64,000 bases of DNA, taken from Gracilaria domingensis (Eukaryota > Rhodophyta > Florideophyceae > Gracilariales > Gracilariaceae). A program made the translations under genes and the position numbers. Below are positions 42,001 to 50,784 of this stretch, piece by piece. The notes below the pieces were generated by a model. That model searched no databases, was not told where the DNA came from, and was given only the letters and a program-made list of their open reading frames with translations. Every line of letters starts with the position of its first letter. Positions within the stretch are counted from its first letter, which is position 1. The stretch covers positions 186,001 through 250,000 of the forward strand of contig VCMS01000027.1 of the NCBI GenBank assembly GCA_022539475.1, in the 5' to 3' direction.

Positions 42001-42106
42001 AACGCCAAACAGCCGCCATGAGACGCGACTTCCGATACAGAAAGAAGATGAAGCGGTTGCTGCGGGCGCCAATGAGCCGCTGGAAGCACCGCCAAAGCGT
42101 GAATGA
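39059..42106 (+). CDS. Family M copy E, large membrane protein, intact
   Basis: A 1015-residue paralog of copies B and C, from the ATG at 39059. Membrane segments at about residues 32-54, 66-88 and 98-122 match the other copies. It keeps KLDCGVGMPFG, KIKRLVDSL, FTLHLENIF, WELWKLPRCLPPA, WECQKYLVEAI, LGFPAL, WAEWIHSFEACMKV, CKRNRYRLNQRGKR and FWEWEGWKAQE. Its tail is the most diverged (ETRLPI in place of ETRIPM), and the C-terminal Asn/Gly tract is nearly absent. It lies 14 kb from copy D, beyond the vWA, zinc-finger and ankyrin genes, so it split from the array earlier or was moved. The same recurrent motif lies 196 bp after its stop. Confidence 0.85.
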   Translation: MNASAFVASEETTNTICELIDSQCALNRSEQPAIVISAYFAVFLPWGILALVDMINERWKPIWKVFAQSAFQLFIAVPTIGYTIYYIELQRIDRDYKEMCAAIVAVCLSAIHFFRTGWGLWQAYKYWKWIKDCLWHLHRHGYELKDVEKETRVERYKSRTKRFLLKTRQSIEPESLSDTKLLHKLSMSMRVNSSVIDNEFFECDVPFDVNLSILLSPRKWFSSKQPWLTPRHPKDSWMRYIVPFLAQYGRRWLHDSMKATKLVRRGHFSNSSGISMGHFVSYATMLIWDSPSKFDGQRTAYNWSNTWSSVLLHKETERYIKLDCGVGMPFGSKPNKYTFYLPTFPMRESKIKRLVDSLPDQLFETSDREKMKVGIIQQISGSDLDNFIGFLNPDVQEPPWEANVSSRSHSSPTTEVILGTSGSKRREVDDDVSDAEGNREAKDRSRREAQSNEDFIDKDRIGITGISDKVERELECLLSLGVEASLQGSLTNRYTDIWSLGRVVNEKFSDSDNIIGSFLSLNRRLNPKLPSFPSEKRVLQFTLHLENIFATYGGRESVSYPETPNDEDQDHYYNELCRRSRTPRRVFEKDNVKPQCAFESYYWELWKLPRCLPPAFGDVDIQKCLRLFEKNRIGGLKFIGYMMEIVRNGLAKWTEKTVGEAMDTELWSPTLGIPSANVEFDASDEFRKRMMGDIGFYFLYNKNGRPSEALCVHVLWECQKYLVEAINSNVYGPSNLELVLLCILGFPALTVEVGLGWTFTPRRFLQSHNVRAEISISAVGDNVRIRMDLTLIDVSGLALRNFPFKFIWAEWIHSFEACMKVLTYDYDEGELSEARTDKVSVHHDLRQGEPSSDAEFVTNCAEEGSSKGDSVAMHERGAIVGDTEDQIERAEGGNKRDSITANENASDEKDATGMDEQHVKCSCKRNRYRLNQRGKRIYIKGTQKYFWEWEGWKAQEAFGSDRYPILYEESSNVGGENVEQETPNSRHETRLPIQKEDEAVAAGANEPLEAPPKRE

Positions 42107-43150
42107 ACGCTGTTGTTCGCGGAGATGTCTGGTTCGCGGCCGAAAAGCGTAAAGATGCAGATGAGACGAAACCGGGGTGGTGAAGCTGCACGCTCGCGCA
42201 GACGTTTGTCGCTTGATGAGGAAAGGCGCCGGCCGTGACTGGCGGGGCGGGGAACGAGGGGGCACTTGGCATGAGCGTGAGGAATCGGAGCTCGCCCGAG
42301 TGCGTCCATTCAAAACCTGCGAAGTCATGCGAACGTGCTGTCTGGTGACATGTCACCACAGTGCGTGTCGTGCTGTACGCGTGGGCACGGTGTGCGGCTG
42401 CACAGCGTCTGCCTCGTGGCAACGATGCAATGCATCGTGATCAGCATCATCTGTTGATCTCGCGATGTCATGGAAGACACAATCGCGGCAGCACCGGCAG
42501 TTCGGTCCACGGGATGTGGCAGCCCGCAATGTGCTTCGTAGACCGCCACCGCACGGAACGGCGTACCGCCGACCGTGGTGCTCGTTAGAAAAGCTCGAGA
42601 TGACGGCTTGACGACGTAGAGGAATGCTTCATAGACTTTAGTCATGCTTCGCGCCGACCCCGTTGTTGAAACACAGCCTAGAAAACACAGTGTACTGCGG
42701 ACAGTGCAGTGGCACTGAGTCAAGCTCTCGCTCTGACTTACGGCCCTCTGCTGGGCTGTTGCGACAAAGCCTGGGCTTCTCACAGAAGCAGTCTGACACC
42801 CGGCCTGCTGTTTGGCGGAGTGAAAGAGGTTCTGCCGATTCCACTGGCGCAAAGGTGCCTGTGATTGAGGGCTGCCGTGAAGCGGACTCTCGATATGCGT
42901 TGTGTTGCAAGGTGGGGGTTTTATATTACTTGTAATGTTCGATGATGATCTTCTTTACTGCTTGTCATGAGAATAACTACTTAAGTGCTACTTGCTTGTC
43001 TACATCGTACGTCACTTTCAGGCATTCCGTAGATTCAAATCAATTCAATTCCCGTTACAGCCTTCCTCTGTAAACAACAATTCAAGGTCAGCAATGTTGA
43101 TCATAAACAGCATCATATTAGCCCAGGTCACTGTCAGCTCTCGACACCCG
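42107..43150. other. Intergenic DNA between copy E and the NB-ARC gene
   Basis: The two genes converge here. The first 330 bp are GC-rich and related to the flanks of other family M copies (motif at 42302, then GTGTGCGGCTGC and TGGCAACGATGCAATG). The stretch 42650-42900 shows weak similarity to 62510-62650 and may be an old repeat. No gene is supported. Confidence 0.4.
42302..42330 (+). repeat. Recurrent family M flank motif, copy after E
   Basis: GCGTCCATTCAAAACCTGCG at 42302, followed by AAGTCATGCG. Fifth copy of the motif described at 14650 and 19317, here downstream of an intact gene with no further family M copy behind it. It therefore belongs to the gene flank rather than only to the space between two copies. 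Confidence 0.65.
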
Positions 43151-46100
43151 TTAGAGCACAATTTCGCACATCGGCCTGAACAACGCATCGCGATACACGG
43201 TGGCGCTCGTCCGAAGTAGACTAGATTCGAACGAGGCCAGCCATACGAGCCGCTCACCGTCACAAAGGTAGAAAGCCTGACGAGCAGGCATCTTGGTCCC
43301 GTTCCACGAGATGCCCATAGACCGGACGGCGTCGTCGAACGCAGTTGGCAGCGGAGGTAATCGACGCCCTCGCTGTATGTCCCACACGGCTGCCGAGCAT
43401 TCATGCTGCCGCTCGAAAACCACCCGAGTGCCGTCAACGTTTGTCCCCACGCCCACGGGAAAACCACCCATGTATATGGGCGCACACACCCGCTGGTCAC
43501 TGCGCACATCCCACACGTGAAGCATTCCGTCCGAAGAAACGGACACCACCCGGCTTCCATCGCCGCTGAACGCAACCACCCACGCAGAGGCACAGTCGCC
43601 TCCCAGAGGTTGTCCCGCCATCTCTCCGCTCTCAACGTCCCATATCCGCACCGTTGTATCGTACGACCCGGACGCCACTTGTCTTCCGTCAGCACTGAAC
43701 GCAACGCACCACACAGAAGCAGAGTGGCCGACCAGAGGCTGTCCAACCATCATGCTGCTCTCAACGTCCCATATCCGCACTGTTTCATCGTCTGACCCGG
43801 ACACCACTCTCGTTCCGTCACCATTGAATGCCGCGCACAGCACAGCATTAGAGTGGCCAACCATAGGCTGTCCCACCATCTCCCCACTCTCGACATCCCA
43901 TATTCGCAGCGTTGTATCGTAGGAGGCGGATACTACTCGTCTCCCGTCCCTGCTGAACGTAGCATATCGTACAGCAAAAACATGGCCTACCAGAGGCTTT
44001 CCCACCAACTTACTGGTCTCTCCGTTCTCAACATCCCAAATCCGGAGCGTTGCATCATAAGACCCCACCAACACTCGCCTTCCGTCACCGCCGAACGTAG
44101 CGCATCGCACACCAGAAACGTAGCCTACTAGCGGCGGTTCCACCTTCTCTACGCTCTCCAACTTCCATATCCGCAGCGTTGAGTCAGAAGACGCGGACAC
44201 TACTCGGCTTCCGTCATTGCTGAACACAGCCCACCGTACAGCAGCAGAATGGCCTACCAAGGGCTGTCCCACCAGCTGTTCTCTTTCAACACTCCATATC
44301 CGCAACGTTCCATCGAGGGTCCCGAACGCCACTCGTCTCCCGTCATCGTTGAACGCAACGCAAACCACAGGAGAAGAGCAGCCTGCCACAGGCTGTCCCA
44401 CCATCTCTCCGCTCTCAACGTCCCATACCCGCATCGTTGTATCGCCCGACCCCGAAACCACCCTTCTTCCGTCAGCACTGAACGCAACGCACCACACAGG
44501 AGCAGAGTGGCCAACCAGAGGCTGTCCCACTATCACACCGCTCTCAGCATCCCATATCCGCAGCGTTGAATCGTAAGACCCGGACACTACTCGCCGCCCG
44601 TCATCACTGAACGCAGCGCAATGCACAACTGCTGAGTGGCCTACCAGAGGCTCTCCAACCATCTCTCCGCTCCCAACGTCCCATATCTTCATTGCTGAGT
44701 TCTCCGACCCGCACGCCAATCGCATTCCGTCACCACTTAATGCCAAATCACAAACTACAGCATCTAGTTTGGTGCGTAGGAGGCAATTCTCTGTGTCCCA
44801 TATATACACTATTCCTGTCCAATCCACAACCGCAACATTTCTCAAGTTAGCAGAAATCGCTCCGTACAAGGCTTCTCCCACATTCAAACCTTCCGTGTCA
44901 AACCTTTGTCTACTTTGAAACCCGATTCGACGGTCATACGACATCCAGTACAACTTGGAAGGAGTTACCCTATCCTGAAGAGCACCGTATACATGGTGCT
45001 CTCTCTCGGATAAACACAGAAGACAAAGCTCTACTCCGAAGTCTATCAGTTCTTCCACAACTTCACTTGCCGGCTGTAATAATCCAATCGACGCTTTGGC
45101 CCAAGGTCTAGGCGCACAAAGTTCCATCTCTTCAACAAACTTTCTGCTTCTTTCACAAGTCTCGGAGGCTTTCAGCAACCTTCCATGCAGTTGGAACCAA
45201 GCTTCACGTTTGTTTCGAACAACGAATGAAGAGCTCATCCGAACCGCTTTTGCAACCATATCCAAATGTTTGATATGACTACTGGTCACCGAGTCCTTCT
45301 CGCTCAAAGCTGATTTGCCCCACTCTATGTCTCCATTCACGTAAAACGCTCCGTCCTCTTGGAGTCTCATCAAAATCCAGTTGGGTCGCGAAAGCAACCA
45401 TAGTAACTCGCTCAAAAGACCTGCTTCATATAGTGCTCTGCACAGGTTGTTCAAAATGTAATTATCATCTTTGAACCTCCACCATTCCAAGTGAACTTCA
45501 GGTCTCGATTCTTCGCCAGCAATCTCAGGATCTTGATTACATCCCAAACACATCCTCGATTTTCTCATCAATCGTATCAGCTTTCTCTCTTTTCGTTCGG
45601 GATCCGGCTGATTTTGATGAGTTTTCACATTCACCACTTCCAGATCTCTTTCCCGTGCTATTGCCTTATAGTTTCCAACTAACCTTTGGAAACATTCTTT
45701 CTTGAATTCTTTCGATGTTCTACCAACAGCAATGTCCAGAACAAGGTCGTGAATTTCGATATAGATATTCGCATCTTCCCTTCGAATTCGGATGAGGGAA
45801 ACATCATACAGCTTCTTAGCCCACTTCATTGCTTCTTTCAGGTCCTTGGCACCCCATAAACATTGCAACATCAACAACGGAATGTCTTCTTTCTTTTGAA
45901 CGATACATAGCCTTGCAAACATTTCCTCAACGTTTCCGTCGCTGAATTCGCGTTTCAAAACTTGCAAAGAGTTGTCCACAATATGTCCCAATTTCCCACC
46001 CCGTTGGTCATCAATTTCGTTGATGGTGCTGCAGCCTTGCAAGAAGTCCTTCCATGCGTTTTGGAAGTTGGCAACACGCTGTTCTGCATATTCACGGACC

Positions 46101-47251
46101 GTGCTCCCTGCAATCCCCAACGCTAGAGGAAGACCACTGCACTGTTCTAACACAGCCCTAACAGCACTCTCGTTCTCCCGGCTAAGCTTTTGATCCCAAG
46201 CAAAATCAGCATGAGTCATTAGCATACGTCGCGCCAATTCCCCCTGTGCTTCTTTCTCTTTGAACTCAATCAAAATCGGCGCATGATCACACAAACTAGG
46301 GGCTCTTGTTGTGTAAACAAGACGACTGCTGTCGTTCAGAATAGTTTCTAGCGTAGTAAGCTCCCTGGGTTTGATACCATTGACCGGCCATATGTCATCC
46401 ACAACCAACAGACATTTGCGTTGATTGAACCACGGAGCTACGGCTGAGCATACCTCTTCCAGAGATTTCATACCTCGCAACCTTCCCGCTAAATTGTTCC
46501 CTCCTGTTAACTGCACCACTTTTTTTATTTCTTCGATGATCGTAAGCAACGTAGCCTCATTGCCAAGCTGCATGAATAAAATACCTCCAGGGAACTTGCT
46601 TTTGACCTCTTCCTCTCTGCAAACTTCACGAAGAGCACATGTTTTGCCCGCCCCTCCTATCCCAGATGCAATCACAGCAATGCTCTTGGTGCTCTCTTCC
46701 GATATTAGTGCCGCTTTTAGCTTACTCTCAGGAGAGGCTTGAGAGGTGAAGTCGAATGTTAGACGAGGTGGATTTCTTGGAACGTTATTCATTCCCACCA
46801 CATATACATCGGCACCAGGCTCCTCTGATGGGTTCTGCACTTGCAAAGAGTTGTTGGGTTTGAACTCAAGTATTTCTTTCGCAAGGCTTTCACATTCGTC
46901 CAGTATTTTTTTCATTCTTTTGACGCGATTCCAGGACCCCGCATCTTCGATACTCTTGTGCCAATCCTGCAGTTTGTGCTCGATTTCGCCAAGTGTTTCC
47001 ATGAACCCATGCACTATCACGTTCGAAATGAAATCAAGTCCCCTCTGCTCTCGCAGATGCGTTATGATCTCAACTGCTTGACGATATCGGCGTTGCACCC
47101 GTTTAAGCTGATCCTTATTGTCAGCGACCAAATCCCTACGCTCGTAGAGGCTATTGATGACTTTCTCCACCATCTCCAGTGCTTTGAGAATATCTCCCGG
47201 TTTTGGTGCGAAAGCTGATGCCACCGCTATTGGCGTGGAGGCAGACGCCAT
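43151..47251 (-). CDS. NB-ARC / WD40 STAND protein (NLR-like)
   Basis: A 1366-residue protein. I chose the ATG at 47251 (MASASTPIAVA); the open frame extends nine codons further without an ATG. Residues 20-135 are helical and charged, like the coiled or HeLo-type N-termini of plant and fungal NLRs, though I cannot assign a subtype. The NB-ARC follows: P-loop GIGGAGKT near 197, kinase-2 LLVVDDIW near 282, an R-x-T-T-like site (RLVYTTRAP), CSGLPLALG near 370 and IHDLVLDIAV at the MHD position. From about 790 to the end lie about 14 WD repeats, enough for two seven-blade propellers; many repeats read DGRRVVSGSYD.T.RIWDVES almost unchanged. Known relatives (Apaf-1, fungal HET-E type) oligomerise on ligand binding and trigger death or defence. 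That role is inferred here. No intron is needed. Confidence 0.88.
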   Translation of the reverse strand: MASASTPIAVASAFAPKPGDILKALEMVEKVINSLYERRDLVADNKDQLKRVQRRYRQAVEIITHLREQRGLDFISNVIVHGFMETLGEIEHKLQDWHKSIEDAGSWNRVKRMKKILDECESLAKEILEFKPNNSLQVQNPSEEPGADVYVVGMNNVPRNPPRLTFDFTSQASPESKLKAALISEESTKSIAVIASGIGGAGKTCALREVCREEEVKSKFPGGILFMQLGNEATLLTIIEEIKKVVQLTGGNNLAGRLRGMKSLEEVCSAVAPWFNQRKCLLVVDDIWPVNGIKPRELTTLETILNDSSRLVYTTRAPSLCDHAPILIEFKEKEAQGELARRMLMTHADFAWDQKLSRENESAVRAVLEQCSGLPLALGIAGSTVREYAEQRVANFQNAWKDFLQGCSTINEIDDQRGGKLGHIVDNSLQVLKREFSDGNVEEMFARLCIVQKKEDIPLLMLQCLWGAKDLKEAMKWAKKLYDVSLIRIRREDANIYIEIHDLVLDIAVGRTSKEFKKECFQRLVGNYKAIARERDLEVVNVKTHQNQPDPERKERKLIRLMRKSRMCLGCNQDPEIAGEESRPEVHLEWWRFKDDNYILNNLCRALYEAGLLSELLWLLSRPNWILMRLQEDGAFYVNGDIEWGKSALSEKDSVTSSHIKHLDMVAKAVRMSSSFVVRNKREAWFQLHGRLLKASETCERSRKFVEEMELCAPRPWAKASIGLLQPASEVVEELIDFGVELCLLCLSEREHHVYGALQDRVTPSKLYWMSYDRRIGFQSRQRFDTEGLNVGEALYGAISANLRNVAVVDWTGIVYIWDTENCLLRTKLDAVVCDLALSGDGMRLACGSENSAMKIWDVGSGEMVGEPLVGHSAVVHCAAFSDDGRRVVSGSYDSTLRIWDAESGVIVGQPLVGHSAPVWCVAFSADGRRVVSGSGDTTMRVWDVESGEMVGQPVAGCSSPVVCVAFNDDGRRVAFGTLDGTLRIWSVEREQLVGQPLVGHSAAVRWAVFSNDGSRVVSASSDSTLRIWKLESVEKVEPPLVGYVSGVRCATFGGDGRRVLVGSYDATLRIWDVENGETSKLVGKPLVGHVFAVRYATFSRDGRRVVSASYDTTLRIWDVESGEMVGQPMVGHSNAVLCAAFNGDGTRVVSGSDDETVRIWDVESSMMVGQPLVGHSASVWCVAFSADGRQVASGSYDTTVRIWDVESGEMAGQPLGGDCASAWVVAFSGDGSRVVSVSSDGMLHVWDVRSDQRVCAPIYMGGFPVGVGTNVDGTRVVFERQHECSAAVWDIQRGRRLPPLPTAFDDAVRSMGISWNGTKMPARQAFYLCDGERLVWLASFESSLLRTSATVYRDALFRPMCEIVL

Positions 47252-47542
47252 GGCTTGTACGATGTGAATTGGATGCAAATGATGGATAAAAGCGGAGCAG
47301 ATGGTGCATGAAGCTCGGACTCAACGGCTTCAACACCGAAGATGATGTGATGGTTTCGATCAAATACAAAACGCTCAGTAACGTGCACGTGTACGACTGT
47401 ATGCCGACTGCCAACTGGGAAATGCAGGAAAGGCAAAATGTTTTCAACCTTGGAAGAAGGGACACTTTGTCAAGACAATGCCATTCTTTTGGAATGCTTT
47501 CGACCAATTTTTGCAATAGAAGTCCAATTACCTCCACTTCGC

Positions 47543-47585
47543 AACATGTTTCATACAACGATTAAATCCTTGTATGAAACATGTT
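47543..47585. repeat. Inverted repeat upstream of the NB-ARC gene
   Basis: Perfect 16-bp arms (AACATGTTTCATACAA / TTGTATGAAACATGTT) with an 11-nt loop, about 290 bp upstream of the NB-ARC start codon. It could form a hairpin or bind a dimeric factor, or be a foldback-element remnant. Function unknown. Confidence 0.65.
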
Positions 47586-48227
47586 TTAAACCATAGCTTC
47601 TTAATTTTTTTGGAATGTCAAACATGTAATGTGGTAGGGTGTGTTTGATAATAAATTATCAGAGATGCCCCTGCTCAATCTCGAAATTTTCTATAGCACG
47701 AGAAAAAAATGGAGTTCTAAAAATAAACGTTAAATTTCTATACTTAAGCCCGGAAAAGACAGCTTGTTGCTTCAATATTGTATTTTCCTTGATTAAACCC
47801 ATGCTTAACTATAGCTCCCTTTTTTTGTTAGTATCCGCTTCGCTATAAATCTGCTCCGCAAAAGCACTCGTGCAGCAAAAAAATGACAAAAAGGGTTAGA
47901 ATGTAACAATTAAAATTGCGTATGCCGGTGCCTTCATCCACCATGCTCTCAATACGTTTTACAACAAAAAATCATAAGGGTCACTTGAGAATCGGTTTAC
48001 AATTAGGACTTTTCAAATTCTTTCCAAAAATGGAGAAACAAACATTCATAAATTTCGAAACCTGAAACAAATAGCAACAAATTTCAAATCGCAGTTAAAG
48101 CCTTCATTCTTAAATCTTGTTTTCGTTCAGCCGCAAATATTTTCTTGTTCAAAAGCTTCAGACTATATTTTCTTACGTCAGGCGGAGAAGACGCTGGCGA
48201 CACTTTGAACTTGAGAATTTGAACGCA
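47586..48227. other. AT-rich intergenic DNA
   Basis: Between the divergent NB-ARC and CAP-like genes. It should contain the promoter of the CAP-like gene. A frame open upstream of 48228 has no ATG. No other feature. Confidence 0.4.
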
Positions 48228-48713
48228 ATGCAGCACTCTTGGATGCATCCACCAAGAACCACGCACAGCTGTGCAGATACTTCTCGAAGGGCGTTCAAAC
48301 TTCTGAACGACGCAAGACATAAACATGGTCTTCCAGCACTAGAATGGAACAATACCCTTTTCGAAATATGTCAATTACAAAACATAAGCTCTGCGAAAAA
48401 GACTGAAGACAGAATGCATACGTTTAATCTTGATGTATCATACATTTGGTTCAAGCATACGGTTCCGTTCAACGAGTCCTCCAGTTTGGTTTCTATTCTG
48501 AAGTCAATGAATGAGTTTTCGCCTCGTGGATATTCATTCTGCGAGAAGGATTTGAAAGCCAAAGGGTTTTTCGGAGACATCGGCGAGAAAGACGGCGAGA
48601 TACTGTGCAGTGATCTGCGTAGGAATCTTAGGTACGGTTCTCTTTCCATTATTTACTGCGAAGGGACGTTCTATGTGAGCTGCATATACACTGAAAAAAT
48701 ACCTTTGCAGTGA
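48228..48713 (+). CDS. CAP/SCP-like protein
   Basis: A 161-residue protein from the ATG at 48228. Residues 20-50 read FKLLNDARHKHGLPALEWNN then TLFEICQLQN, which matches the first helix of CAP (PR-1/SCP) domains: a helix with LLN..R..HG.P.L.W...L. The central His/Glu site of typical CAP proteins is not clear, though H and E occur at HTF and NE. Later strands (GSLSIIYCEGTFYVSCIYTE) resemble the CAP C-terminal sheet with its Cys. There is no clear signal peptide from this ATG; the frame is open for 37 codons upstream, so an upstream exon could supply one. CAP proteins are usually secreted and defence-related. The assignment rests on one helix and the end strands. Confidence 0.5.
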   Translation: MQHSWMHPPRTTHSCADTSRRAFKLLNDARHKHGLPALEWNNTLFEICQLQNISSAKKTEDRMHTFNLDVSYIWFKHTVPFNESSSLVSILKSMNEFSPRGYSFCEKDLKAKGFFGDIGEKDGEILCSDLRRNLRYGSLSIIYCEGTFYVSCIYTEKIPLQ

Positions 48714-49185
48714 TGAGCGTGAGCTGACTACCCCTGGGTAGTAGAATCCAGTTCAAACTTTCAGAGAAAATCTGTGCCCAGAGTGATAAAACGAAATAAA
48801 TCTTCGTCGGGGATCAAATCTACACTTTTGACTCAAAACTCTATGCAGTACATACCAACGTTAATTAAAAGCCGATTGATTGAACCCAAAGACAGCAAAT
48901 TTGGTTTGGTCGAAACGAAACGTCCAAACGTGGACGCGAATAATGAATGTTTTGTTAAACTTTTTGCGCCAGAATGTTGAATTTGTATATCCCACGTGTC
49001 ATAGCAAAGCTCCTGTTCACAACCGGGCTGAGCTAAAGTGGAGCCAGTCAACGCTTTTGCTCAAGTAAAAGATACTTTTTAGCCATCAGAAACTGCTTTT
49101 GTGACGTTCTAACCTTCCATTTGGTACATGTCTAAATTCTACCGCTTATATATAGAACTAAGTGTTTTTCTGGGAAAAAAGTGGT
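48714..49185. other. Intergenic, no gene seen
   Basis: Short frames (48774-48980 and others) lack domains. AT-rich toward the transposon end at 49186. Confidence 0.4.
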
Positions 49186-49262
49186 GAACAGAAAAATAAA
49201 AAGTTGTAAATGTGCGTCGTGTCACACGGCGCATTTTGGTCACTTTTTGGAGCACCCTACAA
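49186..49262. repeat. Palindromic transposon-end fragment, copy 2
   Basis: Imperfect palindrome at 49210-49234 (arms GTGTCACACGGCGCAT and its partner with two mismatches), followed by CTTTTTGGAGCACCCTAC. In reverse complement this lines up with 9630-9690 (GTAGGG...TCCAAAAAG...TGCGCCGTGTGACACG). The two lie 39.5 kb apart in opposite orientation. Confidence 0.55.
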
Positions 49263-49925
49263 TGGATCACAACCCATCAAACAAATTAAAATTACGCGAA
49301 AAGAAAATTCTTGTAGGAAGTGCATTGGGATTTGCCTGTAACATAGGTCCAAAACCTTGCCACCGTCGTTGTGTATCGCGACTTGGGTGGGTGGCTGTCG
49401 CGGTGCGGATGACGGTTGCGGACAACTTGGCGGCATAAGGAACGTCGGTATCTCACGTGGCCTTCGTGTAGCGGTGGTTGTGTTGGCTGAGGTGTGTGCG
49501 TGGAAGGCATGTGGCACACGCAGCGACACCAACAAACGTTTAGCAGTGCAATGTCACACTGTAAACATTTGCTTAAAATTACATTTTTATTGAAAAGTTT
49601 CCAGATTCACGCGAGGCCGTTCCAGCAGTTGCGCCACTTGAACACGTGGCTGTTGACAGGAAACAATCTGTTGCTCTTCAGCACAAATGCCAAAGTGAGC
49701 AATCAAGCGTCATTCTGTCACTGACATGTACACGTACGTGTAGTCAGCCGTCCTCGTGGTCCCTGCCTACGTCCGATACACGTATGGTAACTGTTCGCTT
49801 GTCTTTGTGTCCACATGGAATACGTGTTCACCATAGCCAGCAGCAGCTCTGCCGACACTTGGAGATGGAATCACCATTAGCATCCAGATCTGTTATATCA
49901 GGATATCGCCAAACGGCATGAACCG
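49263..49925. other. Repeat-like DNA without a gene
   Basis: The stretch 49650-49735 is similar to 54590-54680 (AATCTGTTGCTCTTCA-like, then CATTCTGTCACTGAC), so it is a dispersed repeat. Frames here are short and without domains. Confidence 0.45.
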
Positions 49926-49991
49926 AGAAGCGAACATCGGGACCATACGTGAGAGAATAATTCTCTCACGTATGGTCCGATGTTCGCTTCT
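49926..49991. repeat. Long near-perfect hairpin, 66 bp
   Basis: Arms of 32 and 31 nt (starting AGAAGCGAACATCGG and ending CCGATGTTCGCTTCT) around a 3-nt TAA centre, differing only by one extra G in the left arm. The transcript would fold into a stem of about 31 bp. It could be a foldback transposon remnant, a cruciform, or a small-RNA precursor; nothing flanking decides. Confidence 0.7.
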
Positions 49992-50784
49992 AATTATCAG
50001 AAGCCACCCGACGTACTGTTGAAGATGCTCTTTTGAAGAGTACCGCCGGCGAGGAGGCTTCCTGCTGCTTCGTCAAGGCCGCCTTTGCGCGAGAATCGCG
50101 TTGCCGAAGCCTATTCGTTACATCGCGGGGAAGGCGTTCATCCCGCCTAATCCATTTTGAACCAGCTCCAAGGAGGTAACGAAGTTAACATCGGGTCCTC
50201 TGCGAATAATCATCACGCCGAATACGCTTCAGAGCCATCGCTAACTACTCTGTTTCCTTCAACACAAACCTCAGAGGAAAATATCCTTCTAGCGAATGCT
50301 AACGCGCGAAACAAGTCGAACGAGCCACGTACTGGAAAAGTTCTTGTGTGATGTGACTTGTAGAAGTGGAAAGATCTTGATACGCGAGTCGTAATATCTG
50401 CTTAGGTCACGATCTGTGCCGCACAACAAGCCATACGATCAGCTGCCAGCGAGTAGAACCGCATTCCTTTTGCAAGCATCTATTCTGGTGGCCGATCCGC
50501 TTCCAGTGAGCTCCTGAATGTGATTTTATGACCATGTCCGGACCTAGAACTCCATATGCCGAGCTTGTTCACACCTGGGTGCAACGGATCGAGGAGATCT
50601 ACTGCAGTGCCATCTTGGAGAGGACGACGGGGTGGCTCTGAGAACCGGCGACCGGTCCGCGTGATCAGACGGTGCTACGGCTGGGGAGGGTCTCGCAGTG
50701 GCGGCAGCCTTGGCGTGAAGCTGCTTGCGATGTCGAGGACGGCCCCGAGGGAGGGCTGGTTGACGGAGATGTCTGTCAGACAAG
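49992..50784. other. Intergenic, no supported gene
   Basis: Frames at 50157-50351 and 50556-50873 are short and partly run into the LTR. No domain seen. Confidence 0.4.

Noticed and set aside
47880..47900. GACAAAAAGGGTTAG as another piggyBac end
   Set aside because: The TTAA target is missing and there is no subterminal hairpin; an AT-rich chance match is likely.
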